DNA of 5,525 bases from Thermoplasmatota archaeon (GCA_030609445.1 JAUWCF010000081.1:1-5525), one strand, 5' to 3'. Positions 1 through 5,401 are shown, counted from the stretch's first letter. Translations and numbers: made by a program. The notes: generated from the sequence alone by a model not told the origin.

Positions 1-42
1 AACCAGCTAGATATGACTATTATCTAACAAACTCTAATCATT

Positions 43-100
43 GGATATAATCTCTAGTTATTAAAAAAAGACAAAGTTTTAGTAATAAATCATTATATCC
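43..100. repeat. Inverted repeat in the leader of the transporter gene
   Basis: GGATATAAT at 43-51 is matched perfectly by its reverse complement ATTATATCC at 92-100. Inside these arms a second, imperfect pair (TTATTAAAA at 58-66 and TTTTAGTAATAA at 77-88) could extend the fold, leaving a small loop around 67-76. The structure lies just upstream of the transporter start at 120 and overlaps the AT-rich boxes that would serve as TATA elements. It could be an operator for a dimeric regulator, an RNA fold in the leader, or chance in AT-rich DNA. The 9-bp outer arms are exact; any function is inference. Confidence 0.4.
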
Positions 101-110
101 GCAGAAATCT

Positions 111-116
111 GTGATC
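111..116 (+). promoter_or_regulatory. Shine-Dalgarno site GTGATC that fixes the transporter start
   Basis: GTGATC matches the part of the archaeal consensus GGTGATC that pairs with the 3' end of 16S rRNA. It ends 3 nt before the ATG at 120. The reading frame is also open from the GTG at 111, but that GTG is better explained as part of the ribosome binding site than as a start codon. No other purine-rich site lies at a suitable distance. Confidence 0.6.
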
Positions 117-119
117 TAT

Positions 120-737
120 ATGACTGAGAAAAACATTGTAAAATCTGAAACAACAGTAACGAAACTACCTATGCATGTTGCTGATCCCGCTCCTTTAGGT
201 TTAATAGGGCTTGCAGTTGTAGCTCTTGTTCTTGCATCAACTGATCTAGATCTTGTATCCTCTGCAGCTAAGTCTCTTATGATCCCCTGGGTTCTTTTCT
301 TTGGTGCAACAGCACAACTGATTGCAGGCACTATAGAATTTAAACGTAACAATATATTTGGTGCAACAGTTTTTACAACATATTCCATGACCATGTATGC
401 AATCGCACTTACATTATTTATCACCATATTTACAGGTGTTGAATTTGACATTGCACATTATGGATTTGGTTTAATTGCAATACTTGCATTCAGCTTCATT
501 GCTACAGCAGCGTCTTTGATGACAAATAAAACGTTGTTTATAATATTGATATTTGTTGATCTAGCAGTAATTGCATTGATTCTGCATTATCTCTGTGGCA
601 CTACAGCATTTCCGGCAGGAGTATTTTTACTTTGCACATCCATTTCATCCTTTTATACAGCAATGGCGATTCTATTAAACAATATGGCAGGTAAAACCAT
701 TTTACCACTTGGTAAAGCTATTTGGAGTCCATCATAA
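120..737 (+). CDS. Acetate/succinate uptake transporter, AceTr (GPR1/FUN34/YaaH, SatP-like) family
   Basis: A 205-residue inner-membrane protein with about six hydrophobic helices (roughly residues 25-41, 53-72, 84-107, 113-133, 139-157, 164-187), the usual size and topology of this family. It carries the family signature at residues 22-32 as DPAPLGLIGLA, the stretch IEFKRNNIFGATVFTTY (72-88) that aligns with EYKKGNTFGLTAFTSY of E. coli SatP, and the C-terminal GKTILPLGK (191-199) that aligns with GRTVLPIGE. Family members move acetate, succinate or other short carboxylates and act as multimers; in methanogens and other archaea they are usually linked to acetate uptake or release. The usual Asn of NPAPLG is Asp here, and the Phe in the position of SatP F17 is Leu31, while Tyr88 (SatP Y72) is kept. 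I chose the ATG at 120 over the GTG at 111 because GTGATC before it is a good ribosome site. The gene appears monocistronic; a T5 tract at 762-766 is a weak terminator candidate. Family is sure, substrate is inferred. Confidence 0.9.
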   Translation: MTEKNIVKSETTVTKLPMHVADPAPLGLIGLAVVALVLASTDLDLVSSAAKSLMIPWVLFFGATAQLIAGTIEFKRNNIFGATVFTTYSMTMYAIALTLFITIFTGVEFDIAHYGFGLIAILAFSFIATAASLMTNKTLFIILIFVDLAVIALILHYLCGTTAFPAGVFLLCTSISSFYTAMAILLNNMAGKTILPLGKAIWSPS

Positions 738-854
738 CAACTTAATTTCTTATAAAAACTGTTTTTCTATGCGAAAGTACAGGAGAAACTGTATAACAAC
801 AAATATACAAAAATAAGTTTTGGCTCTAAATAATTATTGTCTATTAGATGCAGA

Positions 855-1088
855 TCAAAAAGGATTTTTTTTACAGGCTATGTGCCATTTCTTTTTTTTT
901 ATAAACTCGACAGTATCTGTTACTTTTATTATTTCAGTTTTCATTGATTCGCTTAACCTATTTTCAACATGTTTCAGTCTTCCAAGTAATTTCCGGATTT
1001 CAGCATCACTCATTTTTGTTTTTAAGTCAAATTTCCATCGTCCATCATTAAGCTCCATGATTCGTAATATCATTTCCGCTCTCATCAT
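855..1088 (-). CDS. Small lysine-rich protein of unknown function
   Basis: A 77-residue basic protein, mostly predicted helix, that I do not recognise. Residues 26-60, starting at MSDAEIRKLLGRLKHVENRL, look like one or two amphipathic helices. The C-terminus is lysine-rich (FIKKKKW, then CKKNPF) with no membrane segment. The gene is credible despite its size because AAAGGAG (1096-1102, minus strand) lies 7 nt before the ATG at 1088; a second ATG follows directly. The end of the gene contains A9 (892-900) and A8 (865-872) tracts on the coding strand. A one-base change in the A9 tract would end the protein within about ten codons in either other frame, so the exact C-terminus is uncertain, but the body is not. 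It converges on the transporter gene. A candidate TATA-like stretch TTTATTAATAA lies on the minus strand around 1145-1155. Confidence 0.65.
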   Translation of the reverse strand: MMRAEMILRIMELNDGRWKFDLKTKMSDAEIRKLLGRLKHVENRLSESMKTEIIKVTDTVEFIKKKKWHIACKKNPF

Positions 1089-1095
1089 ATTTGAT

Positions 1096-1102
1096 CTCCT
1101 TT
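1096..1102 (-). promoter_or_regulatory. Strong Shine-Dalgarno site of the 77-residue protein
   Basis: On the minus strand AAAGGAG, continuing as ATC, lies 7 nt before the ATG at 1088. This extended match to the 16S 3' end is the main reason to accept the small reading frame as a gene, and it favours the first of two adjacent ATG codons. Confidence 0.65.
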
Positions 1103-1260
1103 AATCTTGTTGTATTTTAGCTAGCGTGTTACTTTTTATCATTAATTATTAATAAACTTACTGTGTCAAAATGAAATAAATTCTGATATTTCTACATCAT
1201 TCTCAATACAACTACTCAATCTAACAAACATCAAAACCAGAAACATTTTCCACAAAATAT

Positions 1261-1428
1261 ATGCATATGCAGTTGCATATGCACGTGCATATAGATACAT
1301 TATCTATCTTTACAACCTTGGGGACAAACGTTGATGTTTTTGGCATGGTTGTTCTGGAAGAAGGCCCCCCAGGAACGATTTCATTTAAAACACCTGGAGC
1401 ATATACAGATGCAATTGTTGAATTGTGA
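1261..1428 (+). pseudogene. Coding-like C-terminal tail without a credible start (gene remnant or short peptide)
   Basis: This frame is open from 1225 and ends at TGA 1426-1428. The last 40 or so codons read like a genuine protein end: GTNVDVFGMVVLEEG, then PPGTISFKTPGAYTDAIVEL before the stop. The only early ATG codons (1261, 1267, 1279) lie inside the palindrome array at 1262-1292, which in this frame translates to low-complexity HMQLHMHVH, and no ribosome site precedes them. The simplest reading is the surviving 3' end of a gene whose 5' part was lost or replaced. A real 55-residue peptide is the alternative. I do not recognise the protein. The 81-residue gene begins 51 nt downstream on the same strand. 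Confidence 0.35.
1262..1292. repeat. Tandem array of three 10-bp palindromes, 12-bp period
   Basis: TGCATATGCA occurs at 1262-1271 and again, identical, at 1274-1283. A third, partial copy, TGCATAT, starts at 1286. Start-to-start spacing is exactly 12 bp, with GT and CG as linkers. Each full unit is its own reverse complement, so the array is symmetric as well as tandem. Possible roles are a cooperative operator for a dimeric DNA-binding protein, a cruciform-forming or recombination site, or a simple-sequence expansion. It sits in the 375-bp stretch between the small minus-strand gene (start 1088) and the plus-strand gene at 1480, a plausible place for a control site. Confidence 0.75.
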
Positions 1429-1469
1429 AATAACCTCAACAGATTCATTTAGGAAACATCGTAGGATTT

Positions 1470-1474
1470 GAGGA
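1470..1474 (+). promoter_or_regulatory. Shine-Dalgarno site that selects ATG 1480
   Basis: GAGGA lies 5 nt before the ATG at 1480. The frame can also be extended to a TTG at 1468, but that codon overlaps the ribosome site itself, so the ATG is the better start. Confidence 0.5.
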
Positions 1475-1479
1475 ATAAA

Positions 1480-1725
1480 ATGGTCAAAATAAATATTAGT
1501 ATAGAAGGAGAAGACATCGAAGAGATAATAGGTGAACTACTAAACGTTGGAATTGACTTGTTGAAGTCTAACAGAAAGGAAATCAGTGAAATATTAAAAA
1601 TTCTTGCAGATGAATCACTTGATGTCATGTTGGAGCATAAAACACTTGAGAAAGGGGCGATGCTTTATAGGAAAATCAACAGCGAAATAAATTGGACGTA
1701 TAAACGAGATAAAAATAAGGGATAA
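1480..1725 (+). CDS. Small acidic protein of unknown function
   Basis: An 81-residue soluble protein that I do not recognise. It opens with a probable beta strand (VKINISIEG, residues 2-10), followed by an acidic helix (EDIEEIIGELLNVGIDLL, about 11-28) and a second helical stretch around residues 33-55. The tail is basic (YKRDKNKG). There are no cysteine clusters, membrane segments or helix-turn-helix that I can see. The ATG at 1480 has GAGGA 5 nt upstream. The gene is convergent with the M24 peptidase: only 26 bp separate the two stop codons. The strand-then-helices pattern would fit a small domain or a partner protein, but this is only a structural impression. Confidence 0.6.
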   Translation: MVKINISIEGEDIEEIIGELLNVGIDLLKSNRKEISEILKILADESLDVMLEHKTLEKGAMLYRKINSEINWTYKRDKNKG

Positions 1726-1751
1726 CAATTTTCTTCATTAGTGGCCTATAT

Positions 1752-2843
1752 CTATATTTCTGTAAACTCCCTCGAACATTTTGTTAAAAGCTCTATCCCA
1801 TCTTTTTTTACAAGGATATCATCTTCTATTCTGACACCGCCAAATCCAGAAATATACACACCAGGTTCAACGGTAAACACCATGTTTTCTTTTAAAAGAA
1901 CATTACTTTTTGGGCTTAGCCCCATACTTCCATCATGAACAGCGAGCCCAAGAGAATGTCCTGTTGAGTGAATGAAACATCCTTTAAATTTGGTGGTATC
2001 AATATATGTTTGTACCGCAGTATGTATTTTATCTCCTGTCACTTCGGGCTTTATCGTATCAAAACCGATCTGTTGGGCTGCAAGTACTGTTTCATACATT
2101 TCTTTCTGTTTTTTCTCTGCTTTTCCAAAGACATATGTCCTTGTCATATCTGAATTGTATTTTTGAATGCAGGCCCCCAAGTCAAATAAGGTAAAATCAC
2201 CTTTTTTTAACCTGGTATCTCCATGGCTATAATGGGGCTCTGCAGTATTTTTATCAAATGAGGAGATGGTTTCAAAAGCTGGACGATCTGCACCAAATTT
2301 TTGCAGGTGATATTCTATTTCTGCAGCGATTTCATATTCATACATTCCTTCGTGAATTAGGTCAGGTATCTTTTTCATCACAGCATCAGAGATGCTGCAG
2401 GCTTTTCGTATTTGTTGTATCTCTTGCTTGTCTTTTACCAGCCGCACTTCCATTAGTTCCCTTGAAATGTCAGCAAATTTTGATTCTGGAAGGAGGTTGT
2501 TTAATTTACAAAAATCTGCATGTGACAGACGAGAATAATTTATACCCACATTTTTAAAAGATGAAGTAAGCTTTTGAACAGTCGTCTTATAGTCTTCTCG
2601 ATCGTTATAAATGTGAAGAGGCAAGTTTGCTTTACTTGCACTTTCTGCTTCGAGTTCGGAGACAACAAGACCGAGTGTACCGTCAGGATATAAAATAGCA
2701 AGGGATCCTTCGAAAATTCCTTTTGAAAGACCAGTTACATAAAAAAAGTTATCGTCAATAAAAGGATGTGTGGAATTTTTAATAAGTATTGCATCTAATT
2801 TCTTTTTTGTATGATTAAAAATATTTTTTACTCTCTCTCTCAC
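1752..2843 (-). CDS. Xaa-Pro aminopeptidase / prolidase, M24 family metallopeptidase
   Basis: A 363-residue cytosolic enzyme with the two-domain architecture of bacterial and archaeal prolidases and aminopeptidases P: an N-terminal creatinase-like domain (about 1-130) and a C-terminal pita-bread catalytic domain (about 138-355). It hydrolyses peptide bonds before proline and so helps recycle proline peptides. The five expected dinuclear-metal ligands are all present: Asp221 (FDLG), Asp232 (SDMTRT), His296 (STGHSLGL), Glu326 (VEPGVY) and Glu340 (RIEDD). The accessory histidines His204 (EPHYSHG) and His303 (AVHDG) are also kept, so it should be active. The start is GTG 2843, chosen because GGTGG lies 7 nt before it. 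The first codons form a short GA-repeat on the coding strand. Whether it prefers dipeptides (prolidase) or longer peptides (aminopeptidase P) cannot be read from sequence. It follows the regulator gene by 86 bp, with a T8 tract between them. Confidence 0.93.
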   Translation of the reverse strand: MRERVKNIFNHTKKKLDAILIKNSTHPFIDDNFFYVTGLSKGIFEGSLAILYPDGTLGLVVSELEAESASKANLPLHIYNDREDYKTTVQKLTSSFKNVGINYSRLSHADFCKLNNLLPESKFADISRELMEVRLVKDKQEIQQIRKACSISDAVMKKIPDLIHEGMYEYEIAAEIEYHLQKFGADRPAFETISSFDKNTAEPHYSHGDTRLKKGDFTLFDLGACIQKYNSDMTRTYVFGKAEKKQKEMYETVLAAQQIGFDTIKPEVTGDKIHTAVQTYIDTTKFKGCFIHSTGHSLGLAVHDGSMGLSPKSNVLLKENMVFTVEPGVYISGFGGVRIEDDILVKKDGIELLTKCSREFTEI

Positions 2844-2850
2844 GTAGAAA

Positions 2851-2855
2851 CCACC
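2851..2855 (-). promoter_or_regulatory. Ribosome site GGTGG before the GTG start of the M24 peptidase
   Basis: On the minus strand GGTGG (complement of CCACC) lies 7 nt before GTG 2843. There is no in-frame ATG near the expected N-terminus, and this site supports the GTG as the true start. Confidence 0.55.
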
Positions 2856-2892
2856 AAGTATCTATTTGTACCTATTACTGACATTAATTAAT

Positions 2893-2900
2893 AAAAAAAA
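2893..2900 (-). terminator. T8 tract after the regulator gene
   Basis: On the minus strand TTTTTTTT follows the stop codon of the winged-helix regulator by 29 nt. Uninterrupted T tracts are sufficient for termination by archaeal RNA polymerase, and no hairpin is needed. The AT-rich stretch just after it (TATTAATTAAT, minus strand, about 2882-2892) could provide a TATA box for the M24 gene that starts at 2843, so termination and re-initiation may occur here side by side. Confidence 0.5.
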
Positions 2901-2929
2901 GAAGTAGTGATTAGAAATCTACACTGTAT

Positions 2930-3322
2930 CTATACTGCTTTTTCGATGGTAGAGATCAGGTTTTGTAGTTGATCGAGATCTTGTTTGATGTTTTCTACTT
3001 CTTTCATCTTTTCTTGTTCAAAACTCTTCAAAATCTTCGGTAAGTCAGATGTGAGTTTGTAAAGATGGACAGGTCTTCCTTTTCCTTTCTTTTTTATATC
3101 GCGTTTTTTTGCCCAACCTCTTCGTCTGAGCTCTTGCATCGCAACACTTACTTCAGGTTGTCTGAGATCTGCTCCTTGTTCAACATCTGCAGAGCGACAT
3201 TCTTCAACCTGAGAGATATAAAGTAACGTCTTTGCAAGATTTTTAGGCATCCCTAGATCTGCGAACAATTTGACTGCTTTAGTATCCTTCTCATCCAATA
3301 CGAATGATCTTTTTCGTTTCAT
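2930..3322 (-). CDS. Winged helix-turn-helix transcriptional regulator
   Basis: A 130-residue DNA-binding protein of the archaeal predicted-regulator type (it resembles COG4738 from memory). Residues 1-14 are a basic leader; about 15-70 form the helix-turn-helix core, with RQPEVSVAMQELRRRGW (54-70) as the likely recognition helix; residues 72-91, rich in Lys and Arg and ending RPVHLYKLT, are the wing. Residues 95-128 are a charged helix with heptad-like spacing (LKSFEQEKMKEVENIKQ, DLDQLQNLI), probably a dimerisation coiled coil. There is no ligand-binding domain and no metal-binding cysteine cluster, so its signal is unknown. The ATG at 3322 has GAGGAG 5 nt upstream and a good BRE/TATA pair further up. 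Target genes are unknown; its own promoter or its neighbours are the natural first guesses. Confidence 0.85.
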   Translation of the reverse strand: MKRKRSFVLDEKDTKAVKLFADLGMPKNLAKTLLYISQVEECRSADVEQGADLRQPEVSVAMQELRRRGWAKKRDIKKKGKGRPVHLYKLTSDLPKILKSFEQEKMKEVENIKQDLDQLQNLISTIEKAV

Positions 3323-3355
3323 GCCTTCTCCTCATGAAATAAATCAATTCTTAAG

Positions 3356-3372
3356 TATTTATATTTTTCTCT
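3356..3372 (-). promoter_or_regulatory. BRE/TATA promoter of the winged-helix regulator
   Basis: On the minus strand a purine-rich stretch (AAAAGAGAA, about 3364-3372) runs into AATATAAATA (3356-3365), the usual archaeal order of BRE then TATA box. A start about 25 nt downstream would fall near 3335 and give a leader of roughly a dozen bases that includes the GAGGAG ribosome site. A second TATA-like box (CATATAAAAA, 3408-3417, minus strand) lies further upstream. Confidence 0.55.
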
Positions 3373-3425
3373 TTTTTCAATTGCATAACCTATTTTCAAA
3401 TTACCAATTTTTATATGTAACTGTA

Positions 3426-3872
3426 TTATTTAAATCTTTTTATTTTTAAATTGCTCTCCCTCAACATTTGTTTCGCAAGATCATCAGGATAGTCCCCAGA
3501 ATAGATAATTTCTGTAACACCCGCATTAATAAGCATTTTTACACACACAACACAAGGAGTATTTGTACAATAAAGCGTAGAGCCCTTTATGGAGACACCA
3601 AACACTGCTGCCTGAATAATTGCATTCTGCTCCGCATGAAGTCCTCGACACAACTCATGTCGCTCACCAGGAGGAATATTCATTTTTTCTCTAAGACAAC
3701 CAACCTCAGAACAATGCTTAAGACCCTTTGGAGCGCCATTATACCCCGTACTTAAAATATGTTTATCTTTAACAAGAAGCGCCCCAACTTTTCTTCGTAA
3801 ACACGTACTTCTTTTTGATACAAGATCAGCCATTTCCATAAAATATTCATCGTACGACGGTCGCTCTCCCAT
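3426..3872 (-). CDS. Deoxycytidylate (dCMP) deaminase, ComEB-like
   Basis: A 148-residue zinc enzyme that converts dCMP to dUMP, the substrate of thymidylate synthase; cytosolic. The cytidine-deaminase-fold motifs are intact: HAE at residues 79-81 (zinc ligand His79, catalytic Glu81) and PCVVC at 106-110 (zinc ligands Cys107 and Cys110). The sub-family pattern is also clear: GALLVKD (30-36), GYNGAPKG (43-50), then Cys54, Cys59 and Cys75 in a spacing typical of ComEB/dCMP deaminases, where extra Cys/His residues often bind a structural zinc. This separates it from tRNA or guanine deaminases. The frame extends three codons to a TTG at 3881, but the ATG at 3872 begins the conserved part and I prefer it. 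No strong ribosome site precedes it, in line with a very short leader. RNase Z lies 73 bp upstream on the same strand. Confidence 0.93.
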   Translation of the reverse strand: MGERPSYDEYFMEMADLVSKRSTCLRRKVGALLVKDKHILSTGYNGAPKGLKHCSEVGCLREKMNIPPGERHELCRGLHAEQNAIIQAAVFGVSIKGSTLYCTNTPCVVCVKMLINAGVTEIIYSGDYPDDLAKQMLRESNLKIKRFK

Positions 3873-3901
3873 AAAAATCAAAAGATAATAGCATGAGGTG
3901 C

Positions 3902-3914
3902 TTAATATAATTAT
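3902..3914 (-). promoter_or_regulatory. Candidate TATA box of the dCMP deaminase gene
   Basis: On the minus strand ATAATTATATTAAG lies about 30-42 nt before the ATG at 3872. Initiation about 25 nt downstream would leave a leader of around 10 nt or less. That fits the lack of a Shine-Dalgarno sequence and suggests nearly leaderless translation. The upstream BRE is not clear. Confidence 0.35.
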
Positions 3915-3945
3915 GATTTTGCAAACTCAAAAACAAAGAGAGATA

Positions 3946-4866
3946 TTACTTCTTCAGCTTAATTTCGACTTCAAAAAAATCTTTTGAGACAAATGAATTC
4001 TTAAAAATCTTTCTTGCGTCATCCTCTAACACCTGATGATTCAGATATCGAGGGCTGATATGCGTTAAAAATAATTTTTCCACATGTGCTTTTTTTGCAA
4101 TCCTAGCCGCCTGAGCAGCAGTTGTATGTCCATACTCGATTGCAATATCTTCAAGTTCAGAATCAAATGTTGCCTCATGAATCAACACATCAGCATCCCG
4201 AGAGAACTCTATCATTTTCTCACATGGTTTTGTATCTCCAGAGATAACGATCTTACGTCCTTTTCTCGAAGGACCTAGAATCATATCTGAAGTGATTATC
4301 GTTCCATCTTTCAACGTTATTGACTGCCCTCTCTGAAGTTTACTAAAAAGTGGACCTTCAGGGACCCCAAGCTTTAGCGCCTTGGGTTTATTAAATTTTC
4401 CAGGACGATTTTTTTCTTCAAAACAGTAGGCAAACGCAGGGACATTATGTAAAACCTTTAAAACACGTATGACATAGCCATGAAATTCAAGAACGTCACC
4501 GTTATCTACTTCATGTACAACTACTTTATATGAAGGACGGAAATAACCAAGAGAAAACAGTTGAGATGCTAGTTGTTTCATACCTTTAGGCCCATAGATA
4601 TGAAGAGGTTTATCTCTATCATTTAACTGCATTGTTTGGATAAGCCCGGGAAGGCCAAGGAAATGATCTCCATGGAAATGAGTGATAAATATCTGAGATA
4701 CCTGCATGTAACTGAGTTTTGATTTCTGAAACTGCCGTTGTGTTCCTTCCCCACAGTCAAAAAGCGTTATCTCACTACCTCTTTTTACTGCAATAGAAGT
4801 TACGTTTCTTTTCACCGTCGGCCAGCTTCCACCAGTTCCAAGGAAGATAATGCTTAGTTGCGTCAT
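3946..4866 (-). CDS. rnz: Ribonuclease Z (tRNA 3' processing endonuclease)
   Basis: A 306-residue metallo-beta-lactamase-fold endonuclease that cuts the 3' trailer from precursor tRNAs next to the discriminator base; cytosolic homodimer. Motifs in order: GTGGSWPTVKRN (10-21), FDCGEGTQRQ (36-45), HFHGDH (63-68, motif II with His63, His65, Asp67 and His68), His140 in VLHNVPAF, the exosite arm about 154-180 (from RPGKFNKPKALKLGVPEGP), Asp211 in SGDTKP, HEAT (230-233) and His269 in LTHIS. All metal ligands are present, and the exosite that grips the tRNA elbow marks it as a true RNase Z rather than another beta-lactamase-fold hydrolase. Length is typical of the short (ELAC1-like) form. No tRNA gene is visible nearby. 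The ATG at 4866 has no strong ribosome site; a BRE/TATA pair lies 59-73 nt upstream. Confidence 0.96.
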   Translation of the reverse strand: MTQLSIIFLGTGGSWPTVKRNVTSIAVKRGSEITLFDCGEGTQRQFQKSKLSYMQVSQIFITHFHGDHFLGLPGLIQTMQLNDRDKPLHIYGPKGMKQLASQLFSLGYFRPSYKVVVHEVDNGDVLEFHGYVIRVLKVLHNVPAFAYCFEEKNRPGKFNKPKALKLGVPEGPLFSKLQRGQSITLKDGTIITSDMILGPSRKGRKIVISGDTKPCEKMIEFSRDADVLIHEATFDSELEDIAIEYGHTTAAQAARIAKKAHVEKLFLTHISPRYLNHQVLEDDARKIFKNSFVSKDFFEVEIKLKK

Positions 4867-5178
4867 TTAAAAAGCGGATACTCACATTGGGTAAAAGCAT
4901 TTTGGTCAATTTAGACCTTAACCTAAAAATAATTTTCGCATTGATTTAAGGTTATTCGTGGGTAGTTTTTGTACAATAATAAATGTTGTAAATTTTAATT
5001 TAAAGGTTTGTATTCAATTGATTTAAACGTGGTTATCAGAAGATATGTCCATCTAAACTCATTATATTAATCCAATCAAAACCTCAATAGAGAATACAGT
5101 TCCATCAGATGTGGAAGAAGTTTGTAGGTGAGCTATTATACCAAAGATATTTTGATGTTTCTACAAAAATATCTTTTC
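4867..5178. other. Gene-free AT-rich stretch upstream of RNase Z
   Basis: Apart from the RNase Z promoter I see no gene here. Frames on both strands are broken by frequent stops, and there is no tRNA-like or rRNA-like sequence. ATTGATTTAA occurs twice (4940-4949 and 5017-5026), a 10-bp direct repeat that in such AT-rich sequence carries little weight. The frame around 5085-5117 (SIENTVPSDVEEV before a stop) looks faintly protein-like but is too short to assign. Confidence 0.4.
4925..4939 (-). promoter_or_regulatory. BRE/TATA promoter of RNase Z, flanked by a short inverted repeat
   Basis: On the minus strand GCGAAAA (4933-4939) matches a typical BRE and runs into TTATTTTT (4925-4932) as TATA box. 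Initiation near 4903 would give a leader of about 35 nt. The element sits between ACCTTAA (4915-4921) and its exact reverse complement TTAAGGT (4946-4952), a possible operator straddling the promoter; at 7 bp this may be chance. Confidence 0.4.
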
Positions 5179-5259
5179 TTAAATGTTGGAACCAATACAT
5201 TGTAGGGCTTCAATAATTTCCTCTACCTGGTTAAATTCATTTAACGCTTTTTCATCCAT
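5179..5259 (-). pseudogene. Short coding-like remnant or 26-residue peptide
   Basis: From ATG 5259 to TAA 5179-5181 the minus strand encodes 26 residues beginning MDEKALNEFNQVEEIIEAL, an acidic amphipathic helix with codon use that looks like coding sequence. The frame is open upstream only to a TGA at 5296-5298, through LRLRKIPV, and no ribosome site precedes the ATG. It may be the C-terminal scrap of a decayed gene. A TATA-like box at 5321-5330 on the same strand means a real micro-peptide or a short RNA cannot be excluded. Not recognised. Confidence 0.25.
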
Positions 5260-5320
5260 GACTGGAATCTTACGCAACCGCAAGATGCAAAGGAATCACA
5301 ACAATTAGAAAATAAAAACA

Positions 5321-5337
5321 CAATTTATACTTCTTTG
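5321..5337 (-). promoter_or_regulatory. Candidate BRE/TATA box in the right intergenic region
   Basis: On the minus strand CAAAGAA (5331-5337) precedes GTATAAATTG (5321-5330). Initiation would fall near 5300, upstream of the 26-residue reading frame at 5259-5179 and downstream of the terminator at 5374-5398. There is no established gene behind it, so it is a lead for a short transcript rather than a proven promoter. Confidence 0.3.
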
Positions 5338-5373
5338 ATAAATCATTTTATTTACTCGTAATAACTCCGGCCA

Positions 5374-5398
5374 TTAAAAGAACAAAACCCCTTCGGGG
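5374..5398 (-). terminator. Hairpin-plus-T-tract terminator of the right-edge gene
   Basis: Reading the minus strand, CCCC GAA GGGG (5398-5388) forms a compact hairpin and is followed at once by TTTTGTTCTTTT (5387-5376). It starts 3 nt after the stop codon of the partial gene at 5402. Hairpin plus T-rich run, oriented with the gene and directly behind it, makes this the clearest terminator in the window. Confidence 0.7.
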
Positions 5399-5401
5399 AA
5401 A

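Noticed and set aside
116..451. Minus-strand open frame of 111 codons inside the transporter gene
   Set aside because: It lies wholly opposite a well-supported membrane protein, has no ribosome site and its product resembles no family.
820..1104. Plus-strand open frame of 94 codons, hydrophobic
   Set aside because: Phe/Ser/Ile-rich translation is what the opposite strand of the lysine-rich gene at 855-1088 gives; the minus-strand frame has the strong ribosome site.
1262..1292. CRISPR array
   Set aside because: Units of 10 bp with 2-bp linkers are far too short for CRISPR repeats and spacers, and no cas gene is present.
1221..1448. Minus-strand open frame of 75 codons across the palindrome array
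   Set aside because: Its CICNCICIY stretch is just the translated repeat, and the plus-strand frame at 1310-1428 looks far more protein-like.
2258..2557. Plus-strand open frame of 99 codons inside the peptidase gene
   Set aside because: Antisense to the conserved M24 coding sequence, with no start signal.
2831..2841. Short CT/GA dinucleotide run at the 5' end of the peptidase gene as a phase-variation switch
   Set aside because: Only about five units, too short to be a convincing contingency repeat, and the ribosome site supports the present frame.
3426..4866. RNase Z and dCMP deaminase as parts of a defence or RNA-editing system
   Set aside because: Both carry the full motif sets of their housekeeping families, with no extra domains and no defence-type neighbours.
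5060..5160. Faint resemblance of SIENTVPSDVEEV and PKIF to the ATPase part of a histidine kinase
   Set aside because: The match is a few residues only, needs readthrough of stops and lacks the conserved glycine motifs.
5109..5216. Plus-strand 35-codon frame starting MWKKFVGELL
   Set aside because: No ribosome site, short, and overlaps the minus-strand coding-like frame at 5179-5259; nothing marks it as a gene.
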